A stretch of 17,500 bases of DNA from Rhizopus arrhizus (GCA_024220505.1 JAKZZE010000032.1:442501-460000), one strand, 5' to 3'. Numbered from the stretch's first letter, positions 7,617 through 17,500 are shown. Notes: generated from the sequence alone by a model not told the origin. Translations and numbers: made by a program.

Positions 7617-9566
7617 GCTCCTGCAAAATAGTCCGTTTGTTACATTTTTGACCATGAGAATCCGTCTTTCTCTCACTCTTCAAGCTTTTATCATGTCATT
7701 CATCAGTCAAAATCTAAAAGAAACCAACATCTTCAATCATCTTCTACCCTTTATCGTCATAATATTGAAACATAACCAGTAAGTAACTATGCGATAAAGC
7801 TTGTTGTTATACTAAATTAGTCAATTCGTCCTTAGAACCAATGAAGCACAAGTCCTAGGGTTTTACATGATCATTCTACTTTGACCTAGTCATCACTCTC
7901 AGTCGACAAGGAAGCATATAAAAATATTTAGAATCACAAGGTCTCCGAAAAGTGTAATAATGCTCTATAGATCCAGAATTAATATCCTAGGATTCAGTGT
8001 TGCATAATGATGATGCTACAGTCTTTTATAGAATGTAAGTCAAGTCTACTTCATATGTCACTTTATTACTAGAAATAACCAACGCCTTTTATTTTCCCTA
8101 GCATGAATCATGTCAAGTACAATAGAGAAGAAGGAATGGAATAAAATGATGACTTTTGCCAAAAAGATATCAAGTCAAAGAGGGTTATCTTGTCCTTTAT
8201 CTACTCATTCCTTTGTATGAAATTGGATATGAAGAAGCATCAAGTGATACTTTGTGAACATATCATATCTCGTTGTTCTTTCTATGCTATGTTCTCTTCT
8301 GTGCTGTTCTTTTATTGCTTGGTGACAATTCTTGTTTCATTCACTTTATATCTAGTTTACTCCTTTTGTTATTATCACGTTTCTTGAAATAGGTTGAGCT
8401 GTAGTCTTAATCATGTGTGAAGCAAGACTATTTAGCAATAAAAATATTTGAAAGAGGAGTTTTATGAGGGACGGAATCTTAGCTCCTTTACATTCTTGAT
8501 ATTGCTTGAAATCTATCGACATGTTTGTATCTGGTCTCCTTTAAATATTCCACAAACGGTACAAATATGGGAAAAGTATTACTGTATGGCCAAGGAGAGC
8601 ACGATGGGATCCTGGTAAGGAACCAAATGAACAAATCACAAAAGGAATAAATTTATTGCTTTATTAGATATCCTTTACTGTTGATACTTTGACTGTTGGG
8701 AATAGTTGCTTTCGGTGTTTGTTAATAAAGGGCATATCGTATGGCTAGAATGTCACAATTTTTTATAGCATATGAAGAAAAAAAAAATAAAAAGGATTTC
8801 TCTATATGCTTTGTTCAGTGTACTAAAGGAATAGTAGTAGAATGAAACATAAAATGTTGTGAGGATACCAATTAAAAGCCACATTTGATTATAGTGAGTG
8901 TTATTGAACTCTGAACACTGTGTGCTTAATATTGGTAGTTTACATGGACGTGCAAAATATAAGCTAAGCAATAAAGTCATGTTATGCTTTAACAGTCATG
9001 AATATCTCCATTTATCGCTACATGAATTTGATGATCGTTGTTGTATTGTTGACTATAAGATTTTATATTCTTAGTATCACGATCTTAGCTTCATACCAAG
9101 ATGTTTTTGTTTAAGCTATATAATAATTAGCAATGGAACTTCGTCACTCACAATACATTAGACTATTTTTAATGGAAGTTTTATATTTTAAATTACAAGT
9201 GTATTAAATATGTTCGGTATGTTATATTGGGCTATAGAACAATGATATACAGTCACGAAGCAGCTTTAAATTATTCCAAGTTATTTATAAGATGATACTA
9301 GTTCATAATTAAAACTATTGATGTACATAACTTATTTAGACTATTTTGTTGCTTTATCAATTGTATGAGTGTCAAAGGGGATGCTGTGACATGAACCACT
9401 AGATTCAATTCCGCTGATTTTTACCGTTTATTGCGCTCGTGACCCCAGACTATTGCATCATTTCAGGTAAATAAACGCGAGTAATTATGAATGACCAACC
9501 TTTTCAGTAATATCAATAAACATAAAGAACTAGAAACAAAGACAATAAATGAGGTAAAAAAAAAGT
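7617..9566. other. Spacer, long AT-rich stretch without a gene
   Basis: Nearly 2 kb with no convincing coding sequence. Frames at 8190-8387 and 8753-8980 are short, hydrophobic and lack ATG starts or motifs. A 23-codon frame begins at ATG 8568 and meets a GTAAGG at about 8615, but no partner exon is visible. No tRNA-like or rRNA sequence was recognised. Confidence 0.5.
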
Positions 9567-9572
9567 TTTATT
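9567..9572 (-). terminator. Poly(A) signal of the minus-strand gene
   Basis: AATAAA on the minus strand, 10 nt after the stop at 9582 and followed by a T-rich stretch on that strand. It supports real transcription in this direction, now or formerly. Confidence 0.55.
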
Positions 9573-9581
9573 TATACAAAA

Positions 9582-9927
9582 TCAAGGCACAGCCTGATCT
9601 TCTTCATCTGATTCCGACGGCAACTCTGGTTGTTGAAACCAGAGCGGAACGACTTGGTCATCATTGTAATCCACCTGTTGTTGAAACAGAGTGGGCACGA
9701 CTTGATCATCGTTAACTGGATGAGCCGCATCATCCAGCGCCGTCCACAGGCACGACTTGGTCCACCGCGTGACCAGCAGCAACGGGGACCAGAACAGCAG
9801 GAACAGGCATAGCCCGAGGACCAACAACACCACGAGAAGTTTCTTCCCCAGCGAGAACAAAAAGAGAGGCTGCGCAGACGGCAGAAAAGACGAGCACAAT
9901 TGCGAAAAGCAATTCAAAGAAGATCAT
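9582..9927 (-). pseudogene. Small secreted DQVVP-repeat protein, frame-disrupted (or spliced)
   Basis: From ATG 9927 the frame encodes a textbook signal peptide: a hydrophobic core (residues ~3-17) with a likely cut after the Cys-Ala-Ala near residue 20. A Pro/Val/Ala-rich region follows, then a first DQVVP, and the frame stops at 9730. A second frame that lacks any ATG then carries two tandem 15-residue units, each with Asp-Asp-Gln-Val-Val-Pro and ending Phe-Gln-Gln, and an acidic tail to the stop at 9582. Either a frameshift occurred between about 9748 and 9715, or a 91-nt intron (9765 to 9675, GT...AG, weak GTGGAC donor) joins 54 and 30 codons in frame. The removed part would itself contain a repeat unit, which favours a frameshift. 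G+C is higher than around it, and AATAAA follows 10 nt after the stop. The family is unknown; secretion is inferred. Confidence 0.6.
9630..9720. repeat. Two 45-bp in-frame tandem units
   Basis: Units of 45 bp at about 9631-9675 and 9676-9720 encode the two 15-residue repeats of the minus-strand protein. A third core (the DQVVP codons at 9747-9761) lies upstream in the other frame, suggesting the array was once at least three units in one frame. Confidence 0.75.
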
Positions 9928-10479
9928 AATAAATGTATAAGGATAAAAGAAAAGCAAGGAAAATTGCTCTTTATATTTTTTTTTTTCAATTTTGAAGTCA
10001 ATTTGTAACTACACTAAAATTATTTTATCAAAATCATTTTGAAGTTAAACAAAGCTATTTTCATTAATCGCCGATTTAAAGTGTGTGAGAACGATGATTT
10101 TTTTTTTACATTTTATGGTAATGAAGCAAAATATGTAATGTATACAAGATAATTTTATTGATAATAAATTAAAATAATAAGTTTAATACTAATATCTGAT
10201 ACTTAGTGACAGTTTATATCCATAAAATAAAGGATTAAAAAGCTTGTGAAAGAAATTTTTTTTTGTTTATATGTAAATCGCGCAAACAAACAACTCCAGC
10301 CTATAAGCTGTTAAAATCCTTATCCATAATTACCATAAAAGGGGACATCAAATCTTATATCCAACTTTTGAATTTTGAAGTCTTTGGTTGGTGTTTTGAT
10401 TGCGCGACATAAACATAAAAAGTGTGGTCCAACAGTTCTTTCTTTTCCATCTTTTAAAAAAATATATTACTTTACAAAC
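9928..10479. promoter_or_regulatory. Shared divergent intergenic region
   Basis: These ~550 AT-rich bp lie between the start codons of two diverging coding units and must hold both promoters if both are expressed. Several A or T runs are present and an ATATATTA sequence lies at 10463-10470, some 10 nt before the plus-strand ATG. No defined regulatory site can be named. Confidence 0.4.
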
Positions 10480-11025
10480 ATGTCAAGAAAGTTAGCCCGC
10501 AAGTTACAAGCAGTTAACGAAGTATTGCGTATAACAAAGAAAAAGTTGGATGGCTTCAACAGCCGTCCTATGGTCAGTGAGTTGGATGGCGGTCGCGTCA
10601 AGGATACTGTTTCTTTGTGTTTGGTCGCCCTAAGCAACCGGTAAGCTTGGTTTTTGTGTATAAACGTTAATAAGAACATCTTACCAATACCTATTTGCAT
10701 TCATAGATTCAAGAACAAGTGTGTGGATGAGGTGGATCGGTTGGAGTACTTGCTTCGTCCTAAGCCACAAAGGATGAGCAAGGAGGAAAAGCAGGCGTTG
10801 GCAAGAAGGCTGGATGAAGGAGCACGCCTGCTTGAAGAAAAGAAGAAGCGCGAGCAAGAAGAAAAGAAGGAGCAAGAAGAGGAAGAAGAAAAGAAAGAAA
10901 AGGAGGCGCAAGGAAGCAAGAAGCGCAAGCAAAGAGAAGATGAGGAAGAAGAAAGAGAAGAAGGATCTGATGCTTGCTTGGTGAAGAAGCGTAGATATTT
11001 TAAGCGTGGTTGCCGCTACCAATAG
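10480..11025 (+). CDS. Lys/Glu-rich coiled-coil protein, two exons, 159 residues
   Basis: Exon 1 (10480-10640) starts at an ATG after an A/T-rich leader. An intron 10641-10706 (66 nt, GTAAGC donor, CATAG acceptor) splits an Arg codon in phase 2. Exon 2 (10707-11025) ends in TAG. The first half is a mixed, probably helical domain: a basic start with Leu-Ala-Arg-Lys-Leu, an Asp-Gly-Gly turn near residue 36, and a Leu/Val-rich helix near 44-52. Residues ~78-140 are a Lys/Glu/Arg-rich coiled coil or single long helix. Two basic clusters (about 125-130 and 147-154) could be nuclear localisation signals. The C-terminus contains Cys and aromatic residues. I do not recognise a family. Consistent coding frame, a clean intron and AATAAA at 11089 argue that it is a real gene. 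Nuclear location is inferred from composition only. Confidence 0.72.
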
Positions 11026-11088
11026 CTTCCATCCATTCCATTCCTTTTGATACCCTAAAAAACCAATCTAGTCATAGATTAGTTTTGT

Positions 11089-11094
11089 AATAAA
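11089..11094 (+). terminator. Poly(A) signal of the Lys/Glu-rich gene
   Basis: AATAAA 63 nt after the TAG at 11025, in a T-rich context typical of fungal 3' ends. Confidence 0.6.
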
Positions 11095-11787
11095 ATTTAT
11101 ATTTGTATATCATTGATCATACCTTAATATGTATCCATTCGAAACACATTGTCTTTCCATTATCTATCTATTACTATCCATTATTATCTATTACTATCTA
11201 TTACTATGAATGTCATTGTAAAAATGCTGCTGCATATAAACCACAATACCTTTTGTCTCCATGTTATACGCTATGAATCAATGACACAATGACACAACAG
11301 TGTCTTCAAACTCCTTGTGCTGCTTACTCTTTTATGAGCATTGTGTCCATATCATTGGTACTTGACATATATAAACCAAATTGAGCTCATTTAATTCCTA
11401 TTGCCATAAGGCTATAGCATAGCTTGACCAAATGTATTGACCTCTTACAAGAGCTATTAGTTACAGATCTAAGCACATTCCGAGGATTAGTCTAATCTTC
11501 ACATTCGACTGAAGCAATGTCTTTCTTTCTTTCTCTCTTTCTTTCTTTCTTTCTTTTTATTAACAATAGAATATATAGTCTATAAGGATTGAAGACATCT
11601 ATAATAAAAGCTGTCAAGTTGACCAAAGTCATATTGTTGTTACATTTACTTGGAAGATTTGTAGACTTCATTAGAATCCTTAGATCCCAAAAATGACAAA
11701 AGAAGTAGTTGTGAATCTTGTACTTTGGAGTTAACTGAGCATGAGCAAACCTTTTGATGATAAGTAAAAGAGAAAAGAAAAAGAAGG
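11095..11787. other. Spacer end, low-complexity repeats, no gene
   Basis: It holds a 10-bp tandem repeat based on TTACTATCTA (11161-11207), a (CTTT)n tract (11520-11557) and a purine-rich tract (11768-11787) meeting the right arm boundary. The 113-codon minus-strand frame spanning 11492-11833 is mostly made of these tracts and crosses the boundary; I do not take it as a gene. Confidence 0.55.
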
Positions 11788-12197
11788 AAGGAAAGAAGAA
11801 AAAGAGAGAACAAAGAAATAGGATCGACAACAATGTGCCTTAATTGGTTTCATTGTCCGTCAATGACAGACAAGATCACGTGAAGGATACTGACCTTGTC
11901 GGACATTAGTTTATCCATGACCGTACTTGACCTTATTTCCATTTATGGGGTATCCTTATTTTCCTCCCTTTTCTTGGTCATTCTTTAGGTTACAAAGACA
12001 CTTTTCTTCACATCCTCTAGTCACTGTGCCAGAATAGTGTAGAATGGAGAACATGGCTTTGTTTGTGTTTTCGCTTTTTTTTTTATAGACTAATTAGTTT
12101 ACATCGGAATGCTTGATTCACCAATGATAAAGCTTTACAGTATCTTATAAAAACCCCTCTCAAACAGCCTTTTGTGTACATGAAAAGCAACTAAGCA

Positions 12198-12265
12198 GCA
12201 TATAGAAATAGTATATAGAAATAGCATATAGAAATAACATAGATAAATAACATAGAGAAATAGTA
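12198..12265. repeat. 13-bp minisatellite, right arm (5 units)
   Basis: This is the counterpart of 5915-6008 on the opposite strand, with five units, one carrying an internal substitution (TTATTTATCTATG). Confidence 0.9.
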
Positions 12266-12649
12266 CAAGGAATGTCTTTGTAAATGGGGATTTATTAAAA
12301 AAGATATAGATTGTTCAAGTATAAGACCTTAAGATTGTCACTGAACAGTCTCATAGTAACTGATCTCACTGTCCTATTATTTGTTCCATCACTTCTTACC
12401 TTGTTTGACATACATGAATAATAAGCATGTATAGCATGGCTATGTCCATTATAGGCAATAGAGGATAAGCTCTACACGATGACTTTTGTCTATTACTGTA
12501 TCATATCTTGTCATGTAAACTTGCTATTGGATGATCAACATTGATGGTGGATTGCGAGTAACTGGTTGCTATGGTGAAACCATGTACACATAGTCTTGTA
12601 TCTCTCCTAATTTCATAGTATTGCCATAGTAAGTGGATCTTGACTAGAT

Positions 12650-12651
<2 letters not shown>

Positions 12652-12684
<33 letters not shown>
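12652..12684. repeat. (TA)n microsatellite, right arm
   Basis: An uninterrupted 33-nt alternating TA run, 20 nt longer than the matching tract in the left arm. It is the largest length change on the right side. Confidence 0.95.
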
Positions 12685-12686
<2 letters not shown>

Positions 12687-14463
12687 CATGGTTGATCTAT
12701 CACACAATCACTTTCACAAGCACAGTCCTCTCTCTTCCCTTTCTTCCCTTTCTTCGAAATAAACCATTCTTTTGCTGTCTTCTTGCTCTTGTTTTTCTTA
12801 TCTCTGCTCTCTTTCTTTCTTAGATAGTTTGTCCTTTACTCTACTTGGATTCAAAAGCATACAGAATTCTATCTATGATCCATGACTATTTCTTTGTTTA
12901 TAATGATATAGCATATATTTTCATCATCATCATCATCATCTTTTTCTTTTTCTTCTTCTCTTTCTTCTTCATAGCGTTATCCATTCATACTATTTCCTTT
13001 CTATTCACTATTATCCCATTTCCTATTTTTATTGACTGAGATTGCATTATGCTTAAAGTATTGTCTACTGCTATCTCTCTGTTCTCTATACTTCTATTTC
13101 TATTTCTATTTTTATTTCCTGATTTTTGTTTACTTCAAATTGTGTGGTGATTTCAGTAGACAGGCGTCTGTATTCCTGAACTAAGGCTTTTCTATCGCTC
13201 CTCTTTCTTTTTCCTTCTCATTCCTCTTTGCTTGATGTGTAGTTACTAGTCTGTTTGTTGAGCTGCTCTAAACCGCTTTTCGTATAGGAAGAATAGGTCT
13301 GGTAACATCTTTCATAGACTTGCTTTCATCGATTATTTGCTTGTTTTCAACTGTTGACAGATTAATGGAAAGAAGATCCTTTAGAGATGTCTATGACTAC
13401 ACTTGACTGTTTATGTCTTTGGCTGTAAAGTAAGCTTTTTGCTTGTATAAAAAGACTTGTGATAAACACGAAAGGTAAAGAAGAAAAAAGAGAGAAAAGA
13501 AAAAAAAAAAAAAAAAAAGGAAAAAGGAGCAAATAAAGACGTATTACTAAGCCATCTTTGTGCAACTCCATCATTTCAACATCAAAGGTAATCCAATAAA
13601 TACAAAGTCTCTTCCTCTTCCTCTTCTCTTCCTCTTCTCTTTTATTCATTTATTGATAGATCGTTTGTTTAAAGCATCGTCTTGTATCAAGTCATGTACA
13701 TACAATGACTAAACATTTACAACTGTCTTTTCCCATTTCCATCATCTTGTGTCACTTACCTTGACTTGACCTACTCTACACATATTCATCTCCTGAGTAT
13801 CACTGTTCATTGTTGCATAGTCAACTACCAGATATACTTCTCTTATAGAGATTCCTTTAGCTATCGCTTTTGTTTTTGTTTCGATAGATAAAGAATTGGT
13901 GCTGTCATGACCTCATTTCCTCTTTATATTCATTATTTGTCTTCCATTGTCTATAACCATTGCTCTTTCTTTTTTTCTTTTTCTTTTTTCTTTTCTTTTT
14001 ATATAAGTGTGTGTACATTGTTCGCTATACCTACTGGCATAGGCCATACATCCTATACAATATTGCAACTGAAGCAAAAGTAAACGGTCATCATAGGGTT
14101 GACTATTGATACTGTTATTACTGCTTCTGCTTAGACTGTCTGTTTTGAAGCTATTGTATAATTATACAAAGCTATGAAACTAATATACTAGTGAAACAGA
14201 CTGAATCGCCAAGTATGTTGCATCAACTGTATGACTTGTATAAAATAATACAAATATATTACCAACAATGCACTCAGCTGGATAATGACTCTGTTTTGCC
14301 AAATGTAAAATCTGAGACAAAAACTAAAAGTAAAAAAGACAATAGTTGTGAAACTAAAAGCTGTATATATGACTTTATTAATAAAAGCAATTGAAGCTAT
14401 TTATGCTTTTTGAATGTCTTGATATTTACTGCTATTTCAATTGATCGGTTAAAAGTAATTATA
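12685..14463. other. Gene-poor AT-rich stretch of the right arm
   Basis: This is the mirror of the left-arm stretch 3739-5515, with the same purine/pyrimidine tracts. The poly(A) run at 13500-13518 is 19 nt against 18 in the left arm. No substitution was found in the parts compared. Confidence 0.6.
14215..14394 (+). CDS. Possible small hypothetical protein, right copy (weak)
   Basis: This is the mirror of 3808-3987, with an identical 59-residue product. The frame is open upstream to 14149. The final third is rich in Lys, Ser and Thr. There is no recognisable family. An upstream exon is possible (an AG precedes the frame near 14133) but not demonstrable. Confidence 0.18.
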   Translation: MLHQLYDLYKIIQIYYQQCTQLDNDSVLPNVKSETKTKSKKDNSCETKSCIYDFINKSN

Positions 14464-14735
14464 TGTGAAGGATGGGAAGATAAAGGAAAGATAGTGAATA
14501 AATGTTAGTCGCTGCCTTCTCGGCAAATCAAGGAACAGTGAAGTGGATAAACTATTGATCTGACATTCCTGGAATCAGCCTCTGATACACTAGTTAGAAT
14601 ACCTATAAGAGCAATAGGACAAAAATGGCTATTGCAAAAGTCCCACACTTATTAATAGAGAGCTAATTTGACTATAGTTCCACGATATCTAAGCTTATCC
14701 ATGAATGTTCACTTATCATCTATGTGAATACAACA
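14464..14735 (-). repeat. Probable 3' LTR, right copy, with polypurine tract at 14736-14746
   Basis: This is the exact mirror of the left LTR candidate. On the minus strand the purine run ends at 14736 and TGTTG begins at 14735. The inner limit is uncertain, as in the left copy. Confidence 0.45.
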
Positions 14736-14938
14736 TTTCTCCTTCTAATTTGAAGCAAACGGCAAAAGGAAAAGTGAAGGTTCAGGAAAGAGTACGGATC
14801 ATACACAATAAGTGCGATAATGACCATACAATAGATAAATAGACATAATATAACTGAGTGTGGATCGTAGTAGTAAGTTGTCATGAAAACTGAGGAAAAA
14901 TTATCTTAGGGAAAAAGACGGTCAACTACTCAGACAAT

Positions 14939-15161
14939 TTAACGCCTTGATCTCTTGCTTCCACTGTGATGATCACGAGTAGGAACGGTACGTTTAGATA
15001 AGCTTGCTTTCTTTGAGACAGCAGTATTATTTCCTGCTTGACGACGAGCCCAATATGTTTCAATTGAAGACTAATCATCAAAATTAGAAATAGGTTCTCA
15101 AGTATAATCTGTAGGATCCTCGTACCTTTTCCAATGAACAAGACACTGGTAGTTACCTGGA
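14939..15161 (-). pseudogene. C-terminal chromodomain, right copy, two stops
   Basis: This is the mirror of 3041-3263. The TGA replacing the chromodomain Trp is at 15098-15100 and the second stop at 15071-15073 on the minus strand. The basic tail ends with TAA at 14939-14941. Confidence 0.8.
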
Positions 15162-15888
15162 GTTCCTTTGTGTTGTATAATTGCTTGTTTTGATAAAATA
15201 TGTGTTATCTACATCCTGAGTTTCCTTAATTCGTTTAGCCAAAGCAGAGATAATGACTTCAGTAGCATATTTAAACCTGTTTTCTATTAATCTAGAATCT
15301 ATAGCTTCACTTCTAAGAGTGGGCTTAATATGAGAATGGTCTTTCATATCATTTGGTGCTTCATTGCAGCTGTTTAACGGTGGTCTTTTTAGCAAATAGT
15401 AAGTTTAGTAACGATGGTAGCAGTAAACTCTTTTCCATTATCGCTAGCAATGACCCTAGACCAGCCGAAAGTACTGAATATATCAGCAAGCTGTTTGACA
15501 ATAGTAAAAGCTTGTTTATCGGGAATGACTTCAAAATAATAAAGCGAGAAAATAAATCAACCATAACAAAAAGGAAATTATTTCCGCTCGTAGATGTTAT
15601 ATTAAAAGTGTCAAGGTCCATATCCTAATGATCTAGAGATCCGTCAGGTAGGATACTTCTAGGGGGGATGATAGCCTGTTTTGGCAATGCCAAACATTTT
15701 GCATTCGTGACACTTTGATACGACATTCTGAATATCTTGATATAAATTAGTCACATGGGGGTTATCACCATGATGGCTTGTTCTATGGCTTTAATTCCAT
15801 AATGACCTAATAAGTGTATCTTTAATCTTATATCTTTTCTTTCTTTAGGAGAAGGTGTGATATAATCTTCATATTGCAAAGCGCGATG
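15162..15888 (-). pseudogene. Integrase, right copy, frameshifted
   Basis: This is the mirror of 2314-3040. His-X3-His lies at 15802-15816, Cys-X2-Cys at 15701-15712, Met-Asp-Leu-Asp begins at 15621 reading leftward, and the second catalytic Asp is at 15440-15442. The frame changes and the TAG (15625-15627) are the same as in the left arm. Confidence 0.85.
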
Positions 15889-16350
15889 CAATAAGGGTTT
15901 TGATGATGATGATGATGGTGTTGCAGAAGTGACTGCATATATTTGTATTTCATAACAGATTTTACTTTAAAATTTGGTTTCCTTTTTTTCTTTTTCTTTT
16001 ACCACGGATATTGTATATGGCAACATTGTTGACATTATTACCCCCCTCCAGTTTATTGTCATATAGAAATAAATGACTAAGTGCGAGTTGTCAAGATAAA
16101 ATGACGGCTATATATACATTTGTTATATCTCTCAAATATGAATACAGTTGCTTACAACTCTTGTTTGTTGGTATGATAGTAACGTTTAATAGGAGGAAGA
16201 GATCTTGCAACAAGGCGTTATATTTGATTTCTTGATTGATGGCTTGATAAACGACACTACGGATACCATAAGTACTAGCACTCGTTGCAACATAGAATGG
16301 GTACTTAAGGTTAGGAATATGAATGACCAGAGCATTCACCAAGATATCCT
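15889..16350 (-). pseudogene. RNase H remnant, right copy
   Basis: This is the mirror of 1852-2313. The open frame at 16091-16342 translates identically to the left copy, including Ser in place of the catalytic Asp in the Thr-Asp-Ala-Ser motif (near 16280). The linker toward integrase is degenerate and includes the (ATC)n tract. Confidence 0.7.
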
Positions 16351-17250
16351 TTATATTACGAAAACTTCAGTAGTAAGACGTTTCAACGCTTTGCAAACGT
16401 ACTCAACATGCTGACTCATATAACCGGAGCTGAAGACACATAAATCATCAATATAGAGTGCAATGTAAGGAAGATCTGCTAACAAATTTGTAAGAACACA
16501 CTGTACAACGTTATTGGTACTTGTTAAGCCAAAAGAACAATGACAAAGTTGATACTGCATACCAGTAAATGGATGAGCAAACGTGGTTTTAGATCTATCA
16601 GATCCTTGGATAAGAAAACGATGAAATCATGCTCGTATGTCAAAAGTGGTAAATACAGCAACAGAACCCATACGTTGATGAAGATTACTGATTAGAGGTA
16701 AAGGCATTCTATCAACATTCTTCACAAGTTGGTTAAGCAGACGTGGATCAACAACTGCTCTTTTCTTAGTGTATAATCCGTTGACATCCTTTTTTCCAAC
16801 AAGAAAAATAGGGTTATTGAAGCGAGTATTGGAAGGAGCAGGCTCAATGACACAATCATCCAACCAAGTTTGAATTTGGTCTTCCATGATCTTTCTATTA
16901 GCTATAGCAATACCAGGTTGTCTTCGATAAGCAAAGGCATTGGGCTCAGTATCAAGAGTGATGATAGCACCAGGTAAATTACAATGAGAAGACATGGGGA
17001 TACTCGTATTAGCATCTAACAAAGGTTGAATAGTGCTCATCAAATGATGTCTATCCTGCATAGTGCCAACAGGAGCTTCATTTGGCTTATAGCCATCAGG
17101 ATTAATTGGATCAGGTATTTTAGGAATATTAGAACTTAACCAGGAAGTAGCTACTCTTGTTGAACCTATTCTTAGTTTAGGTAAAATGCCAAGCCCTAAA
17201 TAAATGGGAACATCACTGCTACAATCAAACACTTTGAATTCATGTGACAA
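16351..17250 (-). pseudogene. Reverse transcriptase domain, right copy
   Basis: This is the mirror of 952-1851 with an identical translation on both sides of the shared TGA (16627-16629 on the minus strand). The Tyr-Ile-Asp-Asp box is at 16444-16455. The protease-RT connector, template-grip motif and first catalytic Asp are all present, and the thumb/connection part is deleted exactly as in the left copy. The identity of a dead gene across both arms shows homogenisation or recent duplication rather than selection. Confidence 0.9.
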
Positions 17251-17500
17251 ACGGATGTGGTTGTAATGAACAGTAAGATTTGTTATGATGAACAGTAAGA
17301 TCTGTTATACCTAATCGGCTTACAGTACTTGAACTATTATGTCCTAACTTGATTGAACCTTGATTATGTATTGGAATTAAACCAAGTGCCGAACAGGACG
17401 AAGGAGACGCACACGAAAAAGACAAATCGATATCAATCATGACCCATGTTTTGATGTGCTCTATAATAATAGGAACATAAAGCATAATAGTGTTTGAAGG
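17251..17500 (-). pseudogene. Aspartic protease remnant, right copy (cut by window edge)
   Basis: This is the mirror of 702-951. The Asp-Ile-Asp in place of Asp-Thr-Gly is at 17426-17434 on the minus strand, and the 22-bp tandem duplication is at 17265-17308. The sequence runs off the window inside this region, so the matching Gag part would lie beyond 17500. Confidence 0.55.

Larger units (their letters stand above)
11788..17500. repeat. Right arm of the large inverted repeat
   Basis: This is the mirror copy of 702-6418. It starts in a purine-rich tract at 11788 and runs to the window edge, where it is still inside the retrotransposon protease region. Relative to the left arm it has two fewer minisatellite units (12198-12265), 20 more bases of (TA)n (12652-12684) and single-base differences in homopolymers. 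About 17 substitutions lie between 11788 and 12650; none was seen farther out. Confidence 0.97.
14464..17500 (-). mobile_element. Dead Ty3/gypsy chromovirus, right copy (5' end cut by window)
   Basis: This is the mirror image of the left copy and carries the same stops, frameshifts and 22-bp tandem duplication. Going left from the window edge it shows protease remnant, reverse transcriptase, RNase H, integrase, chromodomain, polypurine tract (14736-14746) and probable LTR start at 14735. Because the lesions are identical, the two copies are not independent insertions; they were duplicated with the arm. The inner boundary near 14464 is uncertain for the same reason as in the left copy. Confidence 0.9.

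Noticed and set aside
8190..8387. 65-codon hydrophobic frame in the spacer
   Set aside because: It lacks an ATG start at the frame's beginning, its composition is what AT-rich DNA gives by chance, and no motif or poly(A) signal is placed for it.
9370..9420. tRNA-like T-loop sequence (GATTCAATTCC)
   Set aside because: No acceptor, D or anticodon stem could be paired around it.
9757..10008. Plus-strand frames over the secreted-protein locus
   Set aside because: They overlap the minus-strand unit, which has a signal peptide, tandem repeats and a poly(A) signal; the plus-strand frames have none of these.
10681..11022. Minus-strand frames rich in Phe, Leu and Ser opposite the Lys/Glu-rich gene
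   Set aside because: They are complements of GAA/AAG codon runs; the plus strand has the intron, start and poly(A) signal.
6419..11787. Sex (HMG-box) locus in the spacer
   Set aside because: Considered because inverted repeats flank switching mating-type loci in some yeasts, but neither spacer protein shows an HMG-box pattern and no flanking transporter or helicase gene is present.

Overview
The window looks like nuclear DNA of a fungus, most likely an early-diverging, AT-rich one (Mucoromycota-like). It is AT-rich with many homopolymer and short-repeat tracts. The one clear gene has a short GT-AG intron (66 nt) and an AATAAA signal downstream, and the transposon remains belong to a Ty3/gypsy chromovirus. 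The organism call is an inference; no rRNA, tRNA or recognisable housekeeping gene anchors it.

The dominant structure is a very large imperfect inverted repeat. Left-arm positions 702-6418 pair with right-arm positions 17500-11788, and both arms run off the window. Paired coordinates sum to 18202 over the outer 3.5 kb, and every change in that sum is explained by a homopolymer, a (TA)n tract or a minisatellite. I found no base substitution where I compared the outer ~4.8 kb. The inner ~0.9 kb holds about 17 substitutions, 15 of them transitions. The spacer (6419-11787, about 5.4 kb) is single copy.

From outside inward, each arm holds: (a) a dead Ty3/gypsy chromovirus with two Gag zinc knuckles, a decayed protease site, reverse transcriptase with a YIDD box, RNase H, integrase and a C-terminal chromodomain, then a polypurine tract and probable 3' LTR (1-~3738, mirrored at ~14464-17500); (b) about 2.7 kb of AT-rich sequence with no convincing gene and many purine/pyrimidine tracts. 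The same stops, frameshifts and a frame-breaking 22-bp tandem duplication occur in both arms. The element was therefore already dead when the arms were duplicated, or the arms have since been homogenised.

The spacer carries two divergently oriented coding candidates separated by ~550 bp. One is a minus-strand gene or pseudogene for a small secreted protein with 15-residue DQVVP repeats (9582-9927). The other is a plus-strand two-exon gene for a 159-residue, Lys/Glu-rich, probably nuclear coiled-coil protein (10480-11025). Both are richer in G+C than their surroundings and have a poly(A) signal just downstream. The rest of the spacer is AT-rich, apart from a 16-bp minisatellite, a perfect hairpin and a 23-nt poly(A) run. 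No cooperation between the two genes can be shown; the notable point is that a gene-bearing segment lies between long, near-identical inverted arms.
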